NCBI RefSeq assembly: GCF_009668025.1
Contig: NZ_WJXZ01000014.1
Location: forward strand, 1,260,448 to 1,324,447
Direction: 5' to 3'
DNA from: Larkinella terrae
Lineage (GTDB): Bacteria; Bacteroidota; Bacteroidia; Cytophagales; Spirosomataceae
DNA length: 64,000 nucleotides
Shown: positions 1 to 7,331 of the stretch, in pieces
Numbering within the stretch: the first letter of the stretch is position 1
Layout of the letters: every line of letters starts with the position of its first letter
Made by a program: the position numbers and the translations under genes
The notes under the pieces: generated by a model
What the model was told of the DNA's origin: nothing
The model's database searches: none
What the model saw: only the letters and a program-made list of their open reading frames with translations

Positions 1-1
1 G

Positions 2-814
2 CTCTTTTACCTGCTTTCCCGAAAACCGCCCCTGAGCGTCACCGAAATCGCGGATGAGCTGGGTTTTTCGCATCCGGCTATTATTCAACTCGCGAAGGAA
101 CTGGAACTGGCCGGTTTAATCCGTTCGGAAAAATCGGGGAAAGATAGTCGGAAACGGTTGCTGTCTTTGAGCGACAAAGGCCGGGAATTGCTACCGGAAC
201 TGGAGAAAATCTGGCAGGCTATCAACGAGCTAAATACCAAACTCATTAATAAACAGCGCCATAACCTCATTTTTGCGATGGAAGAAATGGAAGAAACGCT
301 GGCGGAAGAGCATTACCTGAGTCGTTTCAAAACCTATTTCAAGATGAAACAGCTCGACGAAGTTGAAATCATCGATTTTGATCCGGCTTACCGGGAGCAG
401 TTCAAACAACTGAATCTGGCCTGGATCGAGAAGTATTTTAAAGTGGAAGAACCGGATATTCGGGCGCTGAGCAATCCCGAAGGATACATTATCGACAAGG
501 GCGGACGCGTTTTTTTTGCCCGCTACAACCACGAAATTGTCGGAACCTGCGCCCTGTTGAAACAAAGTGAAGGGGTTTATGAGCTTGTCAAAATGGCGGT
601 TTCACCGGAAGCGCAGGGGAAACAGATCGGCAAGAAACTGTGCATTCACGCCGTGGAAATGGCCCGGCAGATGGGAGCCAGGCAGGTGTACCTCGAATCG
701 AACACCCGCCTGACCCCCGCGCTCGAGCTATACAAAAAAGTGGGATTCTACAAGGTGGAGTCCAGCCCGTCGCCCTACCAGCGGTCGAACATCAAAATGC
801 AGATGGATCTGTAA
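2..814 (+). CDS. MarR-type HTH regulator fused to GNAT acetyltransferase (5' truncated)
   Basis: The reading frame is open from the left edge of the window, so the true start lies outside; 270 residues are visible. The first part is a MarR-type winged helix: SVTEIADELGFSHPAI is the recognition-helix region and EKSGKDSRKRLLSLSDKG the beta wing. The C-terminal half is a GNAT fold with the acetyl-CoA loop EAQGKQIGKKL followed by YKKVGFYKVE. This domain order is a known fusion family in which the acetyltransferase is thought to modify a small molecule linked to the regulated genes; the substrate cannot be read from the sequence. An internal ATG at 158 would remove most of the HTH and is unlikely to be the start. 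The gene is followed closely by convergent genes on the minus strand. Confidence 0.85.
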   Translation, partial: LFYLLSRKPPLSVTEIADELGFSHPAIIQLAKELELAGLIRSEKSGKDSRKRLLSLSDKGRELLPELEKIWQAINELNTKLINKQRHNLIFAMEEMEETLAEEHYLSRFKTYFKMKQLDEVEIIDFDPAYREQFKQLNLAWIEKYFKVEEPDIRALSNPEGYIIDKGGRVFFARYNHEIVGTCALLKQSEGVYELVKMAVSPEAQGKQIGKKLCIHAVEMARQMGARQVYLESNTRLTPALELYKKVGFYKVESSPSPYQRSNIKMQMDL

Positions 815-821
815 AGCCGGT

Positions 822-1166
822 CTACGAAAGCTGAACGCCCAGGTTGCGTAACGCAGCCGAAAGCCCTTCCAACTGGGTAGGCATCTCGCCCTCGGGGCCA
901 ACTTCGGAGCTGAACTCCTCGGTGGCGTCGGCAATTTCGTTCAAAAGCCGCTGAATCGTTGCCGTATCGGGCGATTCTTTTGATAATGTTTCGCTTAGTT
1001 CGGTCAATTTGTTCCCCAGCGGGCGGGTGTTTTCGGCCTGATTCAGAATACCAATCCATTGCTGAATCAGGTTTACGCTATCGTCGCCCGGAACTTTATT
1101 CTGATCATTGCTCAGAATTTCAATGGTATCGTCCAGCAGGTTGGTTGTATTTGCGATTGTGGCCAT
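822..1166 (-). CDS. Small acidic protein, third member of a tandem paralog family
   Basis: This 114-residue protein is soluble, acidic and predicted to be largely helical, without signal peptide or membrane segment. It aligns over its whole length with the two genes upstream on the same strand. Shared features are an N-terminal helix, then LIQQWIGIL (family pattern LI-x-x-W-hydrophobic), then a leucine-rich helix with KLTELSETL, an SPDTATIQRLLNEIAD stretch, and a C-terminal helix ending LRNLGVQLS. I do not recognise the family and assign no function. The preceding gene ends 1 base before this one starts, so the set is probably one operon. Confidence 0.7.
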   Translation of the reverse strand: MATIANTTNLLDDTIEILSNDQNKVPGDDSVNLIQQWIGILNQAENTRPLGNKLTELSETLSKESPDTATIQRLLNEIADATEEFSSEVGPEGEMPTQLEGLSAALRNLGVQLS

Positions 1167-1167
1167 G

Positions 1168-1503
1168 TTATAAGGAAGTAGCTAGGGTCTGAATTGCGTT
1201 GGCCAAATTACGAAGCGGTACGCGGAAATCCGAATCAGCGTTGGACGCCAGCACGCTTAATTGTTCCGACATATCGAGTAAAATAGCCTTGACCGTGACC
1301 GTATCGGGCTCTTCGCTTTCCAACTGACTTTTCAGTTCCTCCAGTGACGTAACCACCTGCTGGTTCGCGGGCGAACGATCGAGTTTTTCCAGCCACTGAT
1401 TGATCAAAACCGGGCCGTCGACCGGCACAATGCTGGTGATTCCGCCGTCATTCAGGGCCGAGGCTGTTGTTTGAATAAGATCGGTGAATGATTGCTCTGT
1501 CAT
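1168..1503 (-). CDS. Small acidic protein, second member of the tandem paralog family
   Basis: This 111-residue protein is clearly related to both neighbours. It has LINQWLEKL near residue 33, then SLEELKSQLESEEPDTVTVK, where the proline-aspartate turn between two helices is conserved in the family, and a C-terminal helix LRNLANAIQTLATSL. It is acidic and lacks transmembrane segments or cysteines. The gap to the downstream paralog is 1 base and to the upstream paralog 28 bases, which argues for co-transcription from the right. Function unknown. The copies have diverged well beyond a recent duplication, so each is probably kept by selection. Confidence 0.7.
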   Translation of the reverse strand: MTEQSFTDLIQTTASALNDGGITSIVPVDGPVLINQWLEKLDRSPANQQVVTSLEELKSQLESEEPDTVTVKAILLDMSEQLSVLASNADSDFRVPLRNLANAIQTLATSL

Positions 1504-1531
1504 ATCAAATCTGTTTAATACCTAACTAAAT

Positions 1532-2026
1532 CTACCGGCCGCTCTGACCGGTTTTTTCGTCGGCACTATCCATTTTTTCCGAAATGGCCGGGTTAAATCC
1601 GGGGTTGCCCGCAGCACTTCCCGTACCGGTTTGGGTAAAAATCTGCGCCCGCCCGTGTTTCTCTTCCAGCGAACCGCCTTCTCCATTGACGGTTCGGCCG
1701 AAGTCGCGAAGGGTTTCCGACAGGTCATGGAGTTGTAATTTTGACTTGTCATCAGCCGATCCGGCAACTTTTTGAGTCTGATCAGCCAGTTCATTGAGGA
1801 TGACTTTTATTTGCCCGCCATTCGGATTATTTTCCTGCAATTGCATTTTTAACTCGCTGAGGGTGTGGGCAATGGGATTTAGATTTTCATCCGAGTCTCC
1901 GCTTCGGAGGGCCGTCAGCCAGTGGTCGATGAGTGAAATACCGTCGGTGGTCGAAATAGACGTGGTATCCCCATTGAAGGTGTCCATCGTCGAACTGATC
2001 AGGTTAATTGCCTGTTGATTTGCCAT
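1532..2026 (-). CDS. Small acidic protein, first and longest member of the tandem paralog family
   Basis: This 164-residue protein is the promoter-proximal copy. Residues 1 to about 113 match the two downstream paralogs: LIDHWLTAL, then TLSELKMQLQENNPNGGQIK, then LADQTQKVAG, then LHDLSETLRDFGR. Beyond that it has a private tail of about 50 residues rich in Gly, Ser, Ala and charged residues, likely disordered (for example GTGSAAGNPGFNPAISEKMD). There is no signal peptide. Function unknown; the tail could mediate a copy-specific interaction, which is a guess. Confidence 0.7.
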   Translation of the reverse strand: MANQQAINLISSTMDTFNGDTTSISTTDGISLIDHWLTALRSGDSDENLNPIAHTLSELKMQLQENNPNGGQIKVILNELADQTQKVAGSADDKSKLQLHDLSETLRDFGRTVNGEGGSLEEKHGRAQIFTQTGTGSAAGNPGFNPAISEKMDSADEKTGQSGR

Positions 2027-2056
2027 TTAGCGTTGTTGGTTATGGTTTTCTGAAAA

Positions 2057-2131
2057 TTATTTGGCCATCGCCATATTGAAGTTCGGTAAGATGTCAATCA
2101 GTTGATTCAGCGCCTGCCGCTGTCCACCCAT
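2057..2131 (-). other. Possible 24-codon ORF or 3' remnant of a lost gene
   Basis: Reading leftward, an open frame ends at 2057 and encodes QALNQLIDILPNFNMAMAK at its C-terminus. An ATG at 2131 would give 24 residues, but the frame stays open further right under the likely ArfB promoter. It could be a tiny first gene of the paralog operon, the tail of a decayed gene, or chance. It shows no clear similarity to the adjacent paralogs. Evidence is weak. Confidence 0.2.
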
Positions 2132-2221
2132 TGCATCGTATCGATTTTTCGTGGTGTGCCATTGTGCTGATCCGGTTGATTTTCGGGTACGGAATTGAAC
2201 GCATGATCCGCCGTATTGTTC

Positions 2222-2229
2222 GTACCTTT
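2222..2229 (+). promoter_or_regulatory. Putative -7 box (TACCTTTG) for arfB
   Basis: TACCTTTG matches the Bacteroidota -7 consensus TAnnTTTG. A TTG lies at 2195-2197, giving a 24-base spacer, slightly long. Transcription would begin near 2236, which supports the ATG at 2254 as the arfB start rather than the upstream in-frame ATGs at 2203 and 2233. Confidence 0.4.
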
Positions 2230-2253
2230 GCGATGTTTTTAGCTAAACGACGG

Positions 2254-2658
2254 ATGGACCCAACGCAGCTTTACCCCGAAATACAATTCCAGTTTGCCCG
2301 CAGTGGCGGGAAAGGCGGTCAGAACGTCAACAAAGTTGCGACCAAGGCCGAACTCTATTTCGATATTCCCAACTCAGCGGTTTTAACAGCGGAAGAAAAG
2401 GCGGTTTTGCTCGAAAAACTGATCAATAAAGTCACGACCGAAGGGGTGCTGGTCTTGTATCACCAAACCGAGCGGACGCAACTCGCCAACCGCGATAAAG
2501 TAACCGAGAAATTCTACCAGCTCATTCAAAAAGCCTTCGAAAAAGCCAAGCCCCGGAAAGCTACCCGCCCAACGAAAGCGTCGCGCGAGGAAAAACTAGC
2601 TGAAAAGAGAAAAAGGGGCGAAGTGAAAGAACGACGGAAAAAGGTCGATTTTGACTAA
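2254..2658 (+). CDS. arfB: Alternative ribosome-rescue factor ArfB (peptidyl-tRNA hydrolase)
   Basis: This is a 134-residue class I release-factor-like domain without codon-recognition domains. The catalytic GGQ lies at residues 21-23 within SGGKGGQNVNKV, where it hydrolyses peptidyl-tRNA on stalled ribosomes. The C-terminus, from about residue 95, is a strongly basic tail rich in Lys and Arg, as in ArfB, where it enters the empty mRNA channel. Length fits the family (about 140). I chose the ATG at 2254 because the product then begins just before the conserved domain and the promoter box at 2222 overlaps earlier candidates. The FAD-oxidase gene starts 5 bases downstream, so the two may be co-transcribed. 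Confidence 0.9.
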   Translation: MDPTQLYPEIQFQFARSGGKGGQNVNKVATKAELYFDIPNSAVLTAEEKAVLLEKLINKVTTEGVLVLYHQTERTQLANRDKVTEKFYQLIQKAFEKAKPRKATRPTKASREEKLAEKRKRGEVKERRKKVDFD

Positions 2659-2663
2659 AAAAC

Positions 2664-4052
2664 ATGGAAACACTTCAGACTGAACGCATTTCGTCGGCTT
2701 TTCAAATCCTGCTGGGCGACCGGTTTACGGGTCAGCTCGACGTCCGGAAGGAGCACGGTTCCGGCTTTAGTTACCACACCTGCATGCCGCCGGATTGGGT
2801 AGCCTTTCCGCGTTCGACGGAAGAAGTTGCCGCGATCGTGGCCATTTGCAGTACCTACCAGCTTCCCATTATTCCGTTTGGCGCCGGAACGTCGATAGAA
2901 GGTCACATCTTGGCTGTGAATGGGGGCGTTTGCGTTGATCTGCGGTTGATGAATCAGGTGCTGGAAGTCGATACCGCCAACATGTGCGCGACCGTTCAGG
3001 CAGGTGTGACGCGCAATCAACTGGACGACGTCCTGGAAGGCAGCGGTTTTTTCTTTCCGATCGGTCCCGGCGTCAACGCCACTTTGGGCGGAATGGCGAG
3101 TACCCGGGCGTCGGGAACGAACGCCGTTCGCTACGGAACGATGAAAGACAATGTGTTGTCGCTGACGGCGGTTTTGCCCAGCGGACAGGTCATCAAAACC
3201 GCCAGCAAAGCCCGAAAATCGTCGTCGGGCTACGACTTGACCCGCTTACTGATCGGTTCGGAAGGAACGCTCGGCATTATTACCGAGTTAACGATCAAAC
3301 TGCACAGTTATCCGGAAGCGATTTATGCCGCGATTTGTTCGTTTCCTGAGGTCGAAGCGGCCGTTAATACCGCCATTAAAACCATTCAGAATGGCATCGC
3401 AATTGCTAAAATCGAGCTGCTGGATGCACTTTTGATGCGCGCCGTCAACCGGTTTTCAAAGCTCGATTACCCGGAAAAACCGACGTTATTGCTGGAATTT
3501 CACGGTTCGCCCGCCGAAATAGAAGGGCAGATTTCGAAAGTACAGGCGATTGCGCGGGCATTTGGCGGGGACGATTTTTGCTGGGAAAAAGATGAAGTCG
3601 CCCGCTTGCGGTTGTGGCGTGCCCGAACCGATGCCGCTCCGTCGGCTCAGGCGATGGTACCCGGTTCCAAAATCATGTCAACCGACGTTTGCGTGCCGAT
3701 TTCCCGACTGGCCAAATGCATTGTCGATACCCAAACTGATATTGCCGAAACCGGTCTTTTCGCGCCCATTCTCGGGCACGTTGGCGATGGGAATTTCCAC
3801 CTGTCCATCCCGCTCGATCCCACCGACCCCAGCCAGTTTGAGCGGGCCAAAGCCCTGAATGAACGGCTGGTACAGCGGGCTTTGGCGCTGGAAGGAACCT
3901 GTTCCGGCGAACACGGCATTGGGGTTGGAAAACTGGCGTATATGAGCCAGGAACATGGCGAAGCGGTCGAAGTGATGCGTGCCATCAAAACCGCCATTGA
4001 CCCGGCCAATTTGATGAATCCCGGAAAACTGCTCCCGCCCGAAAAAAAATAA
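2664..4052 (+). CDS. FAD-binding oxidase, GlcD / D-lactate dehydrogenase type
   Basis: The 462-residue product is a full-length member of the FAD-linked oxidase family that oxidises D-2-hydroxy acids such as D-lactate or glycolate. The N-terminal FAD-binding (PCMH) domain includes PFGAGTSIEG at residues 71-80 and the GPGVNATLGGMASTRASGTN stretch. The C-terminal domain carries HVGDGNFH and GEHGIGVGK followed by DPANLMNPGK, the usual flavin-site and C-terminal motifs. There is no signal peptide and no iron-sulfur motif, so an electron-accepting partner is expected elsewhere. D-lactate, glycolate or D-2-hydroxyglutarate cannot be separated from sequence alone. Confidence 0.88.
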   Translation: METLQTERISSAFQILLGDRFTGQLDVRKEHGSGFSYHTCMPPDWVAFPRSTEEVAAIVAICSTYQLPIIPFGAGTSIEGHILAVNGGVCVDLRLMNQVLEVDTANMCATVQAGVTRNQLDDVLEGSGFFFPIGPGVNATLGGMASTRASGTNAVRYGTMKDNVLSLTAVLPSGQVIKTASKARKSSSGYDLTRLLIGSEGTLGIITELTIKLHSYPEAIYAAICSFPEVEAAVNTAIKTIQNGIAIAKIELLDALLMRAVNRFSKLDYPEKPTLLLEFHGSPAEIEGQISKVQAIARAFGGDDFCWEKDEVARLRLWRARTDAAPSAQAMVPGSKIMSTDVCVPISRLAKCIVDTQTDIAETGLFAPILGHVGDGNFHLSIPLDPTDPSQFERAKALNERLVQRALALEGTCSGEHGIGVGKLAYMSQEHGEAVEVMRAIKTAIDPANLMNPGKLLPPEKK

Positions 4053-4085
4053 CCGGTACCTGCCGTTGGGCCGATACCGGTTTTG
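4051..4085 (+). terminator. Hairpin between convergent genes
   Basis: AACCGGTA (4051-4058) pairs with TACCGGTT (4075-4082), followed by a short T run. It lies between the convergent oxidase and DUF3500 genes and could stop transcription from the left. Confidence 0.5.
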
Positions 4086-4100
4086 ATGAGGAGTCGCTCC

Positions 4101-5132
4101 TTAATGATGCGACTTGTAATGTTCGGCCAACACATCTTCGCCAAAATCGCTCGTCAGATCCCGAACGACGGTGTGCGTGTGGTTCGCCTGATTCTGCGCG
4201 TTATCGTATTCGATCAGAATCGTCGGGCCGTGAATCCGGTAATACTGGCCTTTGCCGGGACCAAAACCGGGTTGGCGGTCGCCCGCCCAGGCAAACACCA
4301 ATTTATCCAGACCAACTTTTTTCAACTTTTCCAACTGCTGATTTTTCAGCGTCACGTGGTAGTTGTTCAGGTACGTATCGAGCAGTGTCAGGAACGTTTT
4401 CTGCTGACTTTCCGTCAGTTGCGGAAATGGAATGCCCTCCATTTTCTCAATCGATGCCTTCCGAACGTTGGTCGTGATGATCTCCTGCGGAGACGTTTCG
4501 CTGAGCAGGGCCAGCTTCATCTGATCGCTGTTCAGGGAGTTCACCAGCGCGAAGCCGAGCTCGGCTTCTTTTTTCAGAATTTGTTTGCCTTTCTGCGGGA
4601 CGTCGATCCGGACAATGTCCGGGTTACTGCCGAGGAAGGTTGGCGTCATGCCGGAAATTTTGCCAGTCAGGGACGAAAACTGCCACAGGAGATGGTGGCC
4701 ATTCAGGCGCCAGCCCCAGGGTTCTTTGGCATTGGGCTCACCAAAAAAAGTAAAAAAGTAATTCACCGGATCGCGGTGCGTATCGTTGGGAGGGCGGTTT
4801 TCCTGCACACGGAGCACGTTTTCCATGTCCATGATAGCCGTGGTTTTCTCGTAGCCCTGTTCACTCATTGCCAGTTTCACCAGCGCCATGGCGGCTTTCT
4901 GCTGCTCCGGATTCATTTTCTTCATCGACAGGCCTTTGCGCGGAACGGGCGTATAAAACCAGACATACCGCTCATCGTCGCTGAACGGATAGAGCGCCAA
5001 TTTGCGCTGCTCTTCGTCGAGGGTTTTGATGAAGGCGGTAACTGCTGCGGCCATTTCCTTCCCAATGGGTTCGCGGGTAGGGGGCGTAAAGGCCAGCAGG
5101 AACCCGGTCAGGAGAATCAGGTATTTTTTCAT
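4101..5132 (-). CDS. DUF3500 domain protein, exported
   Basis: The 343-residue protein begins with MKKYLILLTGFLLAFTPP, a short signal-peptide-like hydrophobic segment. The rest resembles DUF3500: an early LDEEQRKLALYPFSDDERYVWFYTP region, GYEKTTAIMDMENVLR in the middle, and WGWRLNGHHLLWQFSS, typical of this family of secreted proteins. Near the C-terminus is FAWAGDRQPGFGPGKGQYYR followed by a TILIEYDN strand and HTHTVVRDL. No enzymatic function is established for the family as far as I know. The gene stands alone. Confidence 0.8.
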   Translation of the reverse strand: MKKYLILLTGFLLAFTPPTREPIGKEMAAAVTAFIKTLDEEQRKLALYPFSDDERYVWFYTPVPRKGLSMKKMNPEQQKAAMALVKLAMSEQGYEKTTAIMDMENVLRVQENRPPNDTHRDPVNYFFTFFGEPNAKEPWGWRLNGHHLLWQFSSLTGKISGMTPTFLGSNPDIVRIDVPQKGKQILKKEAELGFALVNSLNSDQMKLALLSETSPQEIITTNVRKASIEKMEGIPFPQLTESQQKTFLTLLDTYLNNYHVTLKNQQLEKLKKVGLDKLVFAWAGDRQPGFGPGKGQYYRIHGPTILIEYDNAQNQANHTHTVVRDLTSDFGEDVLAEHYKSHH

Positions 5133-5287
5133 GAAGGCTTAGGAATTTTGGTCGGAAGATACGGATTTTTGCGTTTTGTGTTACTATGTAATCCATTTGG
5201 AAACGATAATCTCACCAACTTTCAAATCCCGGAAAAAGTACATGTGAGCTAAGTGCAACGGAATACGTATCGAAGATCCGGTTCAGC

Positions 5288-5986
5288 TCACCAAACCGTT
5301 TTAATAAAATTATCCCAGATTGTCAGAATGCGCTGGGTCCGTTGGCCTGAAGTAGAATATTCTAAGTGAACGGATATTCCTTCTTGTATGTCCGGGTGAT
5401 TCAGGAGATTCTTTAATTCTTTAGCAAGGTACTTGCGGACGGAGACCGGGCTATTTCTGATTTCATTCTCAATTTCGATCCGGTTATCGAACACATAAAT
5501 AATGTCTTCAAAATCACTATTCATCCGAAAGTCTTTTCCATGTCGATAGGATTTAAATGCTTCGAGTTTGGAGGCTAGAAAATAGGGAGCTGTGAAAATA
5601 TATATACTACTCTCGCTATCAATTGGATAAAGAATAGCTTGATTGATCCCCTCAGCATACCAACGATTGCTAAAACCCAAACTGGAAGATTCTGTCGGCA
5701 TAACGTCTACCACAATATCCTGGTATATATATCTACAAATTACTCCAGACATTACATCGTTCTTAAAACCCAGATTTACTAATTTTCTATCTAACTCCGT
5801 CGAATCGCTGTAGCTTACCAATGCTATGACAACGTCAATATCCTGAGTTGGTCTTGATTCGGTGGCCGCATAACCTGATGCGTATAATTGAACCGTTGCT
5901 CCTCCGACAAAAACAGCTTTCTCTTCCAGGTTTTCCAATGCCATGGCTACGGCACGTATGTCGGTTAAATTCACATAGTCAGCCAT
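5288..5986 (-). CDS. AbiEii-like nucleotidyltransferase (putative toxin)
   Basis: This 232-residue protein has the nucleotidyltransferase signature: FVGGATVQLYA (GG motif, residues 27-37) followed by PTQDIDVVIAL, whose D-x-D supplies the metal-binding aspartates. Further on, LASKLEAFKSYRHGKDFRMN and SDFEDIIYVFDNR match the KLEAF-D-S-DLEDI pattern seen in AbiEii/AbiGii-related enzymes of type IV toxin-antitoxin systems. Its start overlaps the stop of the upstream HTH gene (TGATG), indicating translational coupling. AT content is higher than in nearby housekeeping genes, consistent with transfer. The target of nucleotide transfer is unknown. Confidence 0.72.
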   Translation of the reverse strand: MADYVNLTDIRAVAMALENLEEKAVFVGGATVQLYASGYAATESRPTQDIDVVIALVSYSDSTELDRKLVNLGFKNDVMSGVICRYIYQDIVVDVMPTESSSLGFSNRWYAEGINQAILYPIDSESSIYIFTAPYFLASKLEAFKSYRHGKDFRMNSDFEDIIYVFDNRIEIENEIRNSPVSVRKYLAKELKNLLNHPDIQEGISVHLEYSTSGQRTQRILTIWDNFIKTVW

Positions 5987-6531
5987 CAGTTCGATAGGAT
6001 TCGCTTTTTCAATTCCTCGATAGCAATAGAGGCTTCCCGGGATTTTCCAACTCGTACGGCATCAGTCAGCGCTAACAATTCGTACATGCGCTCATCATTC
6101 TGGATTGCGGTTTCAACGGTATGATAAAGAGGTTCTATCGCCTGACCTCTTGCCAAACCGTTCGCATTAGGCCATACGTAGACTTCATTTGAAGAAATAA
6201 GGTCGGATAGTGGTTTCGCTGAGTGAGCGGTGGGAATTCCCCGAACTAAAGCGCCAGGTTGCTGCGGAAATACATATTTAAGACCATATTGCAGGAAATC
6301 CATTAATGCCAATGATCGGACTTTCTTATTGGTTGCATCGTATAAACCGGCGTAAGATGAACGATTTAATGATTCAGTCACTTCTGCCGGACTGATCCCA
6401 AGTTCGGAGGCAATGTCTTTTTTAACGAGTGGCGCATTAAAAAAGAGTTCGCCGGGACGATTTTTTAAATGTGAAGCTACTTTCAGCAAGATAACTATAT
6501 CCTGCGGTCTCATTCCATTGTGTTTTTTCAT
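5986..6531 (-). CDS. Winged-helix partner of the nucleotidyltransferase (putative antitoxin/regulator)
   Basis: The 181-residue protein begins MRPQDIVILLKVASHLK after a four-residue leader and contains an HTH at about residues 35-60 (KKDIASELGISPAEVTESLN). The remainder is a domain that often accompanies nucleotidyltransferases in bacterial genomes. It is the first gene of a two-gene unit and its start codon lies inside a 46-bp perfect palindrome, so autoregulation by binding that site is likely, as known for AbiEi antitoxins. An antitoxin role is inference from context. No paralog occurs in the window. Confidence 0.7.
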   Translation of the reverse strand: MKKHNGMRPQDIVILLKVASHLKNRPGELFFNAPLVKKDIASELGISPAEVTESLNRSSYAGLYDATNKKVRSLALMDFLQYGLKYVFPQQPGALVRGIPTAHSAKPLSDLISSNEVYVWPNANGLARGQAIEPLYHTVETAIQNDERMYELLALTDAVRVGKSREASIAIEELKKRILSN

Positions 6532-6567
6532 AATTTGCGATTTGCAAATCGCAAATTATGAAAAAAC
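6522..6567. promoter_or_regulatory. 46-bp perfect palindrome, probable operator
   Basis: The sequence is exactly self-complementary about an axis between 6544 and 6545. The core GATTTGCAAATC is flanked by GCAAAT/ATTTGC repeats and A/T tracts. It contains the ATG (6529-6531, minus strand) of the HTH gene. Because of the symmetry an ATG AAA AAA also faces right at 6558. Repeated half-sites inside the palindrome suggest cooperative binding of a dimeric or tetrameric repressor. In RNA it would form a long hairpin over the start codon, so translational control is an alternative. Confidence 0.75.
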
Positions 6568-6655
6568 TGATTAAAATTTATAAAGAATGGGATAAAATGA
6601 AAGCCTACTTTAAACACGTCTAAAATGTATAAAGCAGTGCTTATTGATCGATCAA

Positions 6656-7279
6656 TTACTCAACAATAATGCCCTTTTTAGCCAGGTATGTTCCGATATT
6701 AAATTTCTGGCCATCCATCAATTCAATATCCTTATCCCAGCTAAAGGTCTCAATTCGCTCTTTGGTTGCAACCATCACTACCTGGGCTTCGGTCAGCACC
6801 CAAATGATTTTTTCGACGCCAAAGTCCAGCAATTTGCCGGTTTTCTTGTAGATGTAGCCGGTTTCGGTTAGCTCCGAGATCGCAATACTGATGTCCACTT
6901 CAACAACAATTTTGGGCGGAACGTCAGCGTATTTTTTGGATATGCTAGTACCCGGTAGAACTGACTGATCAAAAATGGCAATGTCATTTGAAACATTATC
7001 GCGACGATCAAGATGGACGCCAGGCTCGCTGACTAATACATTGTATTGATCCTCATCAATGAATTTCGCTATAAAAGCCGTGAGGTAATAAACAATACTT
7101 GCCTGTAAGCTACTCGAGCCCATGATCTCTTCCAGTGTTTTTTTTCCAGCCAATACGTCCTCGTAGCCCTTGTAATACAAGGGTTTTCCATCCAGTACCT
7201 CGCAAATCAGGTAATCGGGAATCTTACGTTTTGATCGGGAAACCGGTGTCTGCCGGGCTTGCCTTACCGCAACTGCCAT
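6656..7279 (-). CDS. Uma2-family (DUF820) PD-(D/E)XK endonuclease-like protein
   Basis: The 207-residue protein has the Uma2 fold core: SNDIAIFDQSVLPG carries the catalytic-type Asp of the PD-(D/E)XK superfamily and PKIVVEVDIS the E-x-D strand, followed by a helix with Lys residues (YIYKKTGKLLDFGVEKIIWV) and ELMDGQKFNI near the end. The N-terminus has the YYKGYEDVLAGKKTLEEIMGSS region and a short basic tail. Uma2 proteins are abundant in Cyanobacteria and Bacteroidota; their cellular role is not established. It lies 124 bases upstream of the HTH/nucleotidyltransferase pair but is probably a separate unit. A second Uma2 gene is at 56120. Confidence 0.82.
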   Translation of the reverse strand: MAVAVRQARQTPVSRSKRKIPDYLICEVLDGKPLYYKGYEDVLAGKKTLEEIMGSSSLQASIVYYLTAFIAKFIDEDQYNVLVSEPGVHLDRRDNVSNDIAIFDQSVLPGTSISKKYADVPPKIVVEVDISIAISELTETGYIYKKTGKLLDFGVEKIIWVLTEAQVVMVATKERIETFSWDKDIELMDGQKFNIGTYLAKKGIIVE

Positions 7280-7331
7280 CTTCTTTGGTTTACTTAACTT
7301 GAAATACGCAAAATCCGGTCTTCAAATCGGA

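Noticed and set aside
4083-5252. Long plus-strand frame (389 codons) opposite the DUF3500 gene
   Set aside because: Composition is His/Arg/Phe-rich as expected for an antisense shadow; the minus-strand protein has a signal peptide and family motifs.
5244-5291. GTGAGCT/AGCTCAC arms near the nucleotidyltransferase stop
   Set aside because: Seven-base arms with a 34-base loop overlapping the stop codon; too weak for a terminator call.
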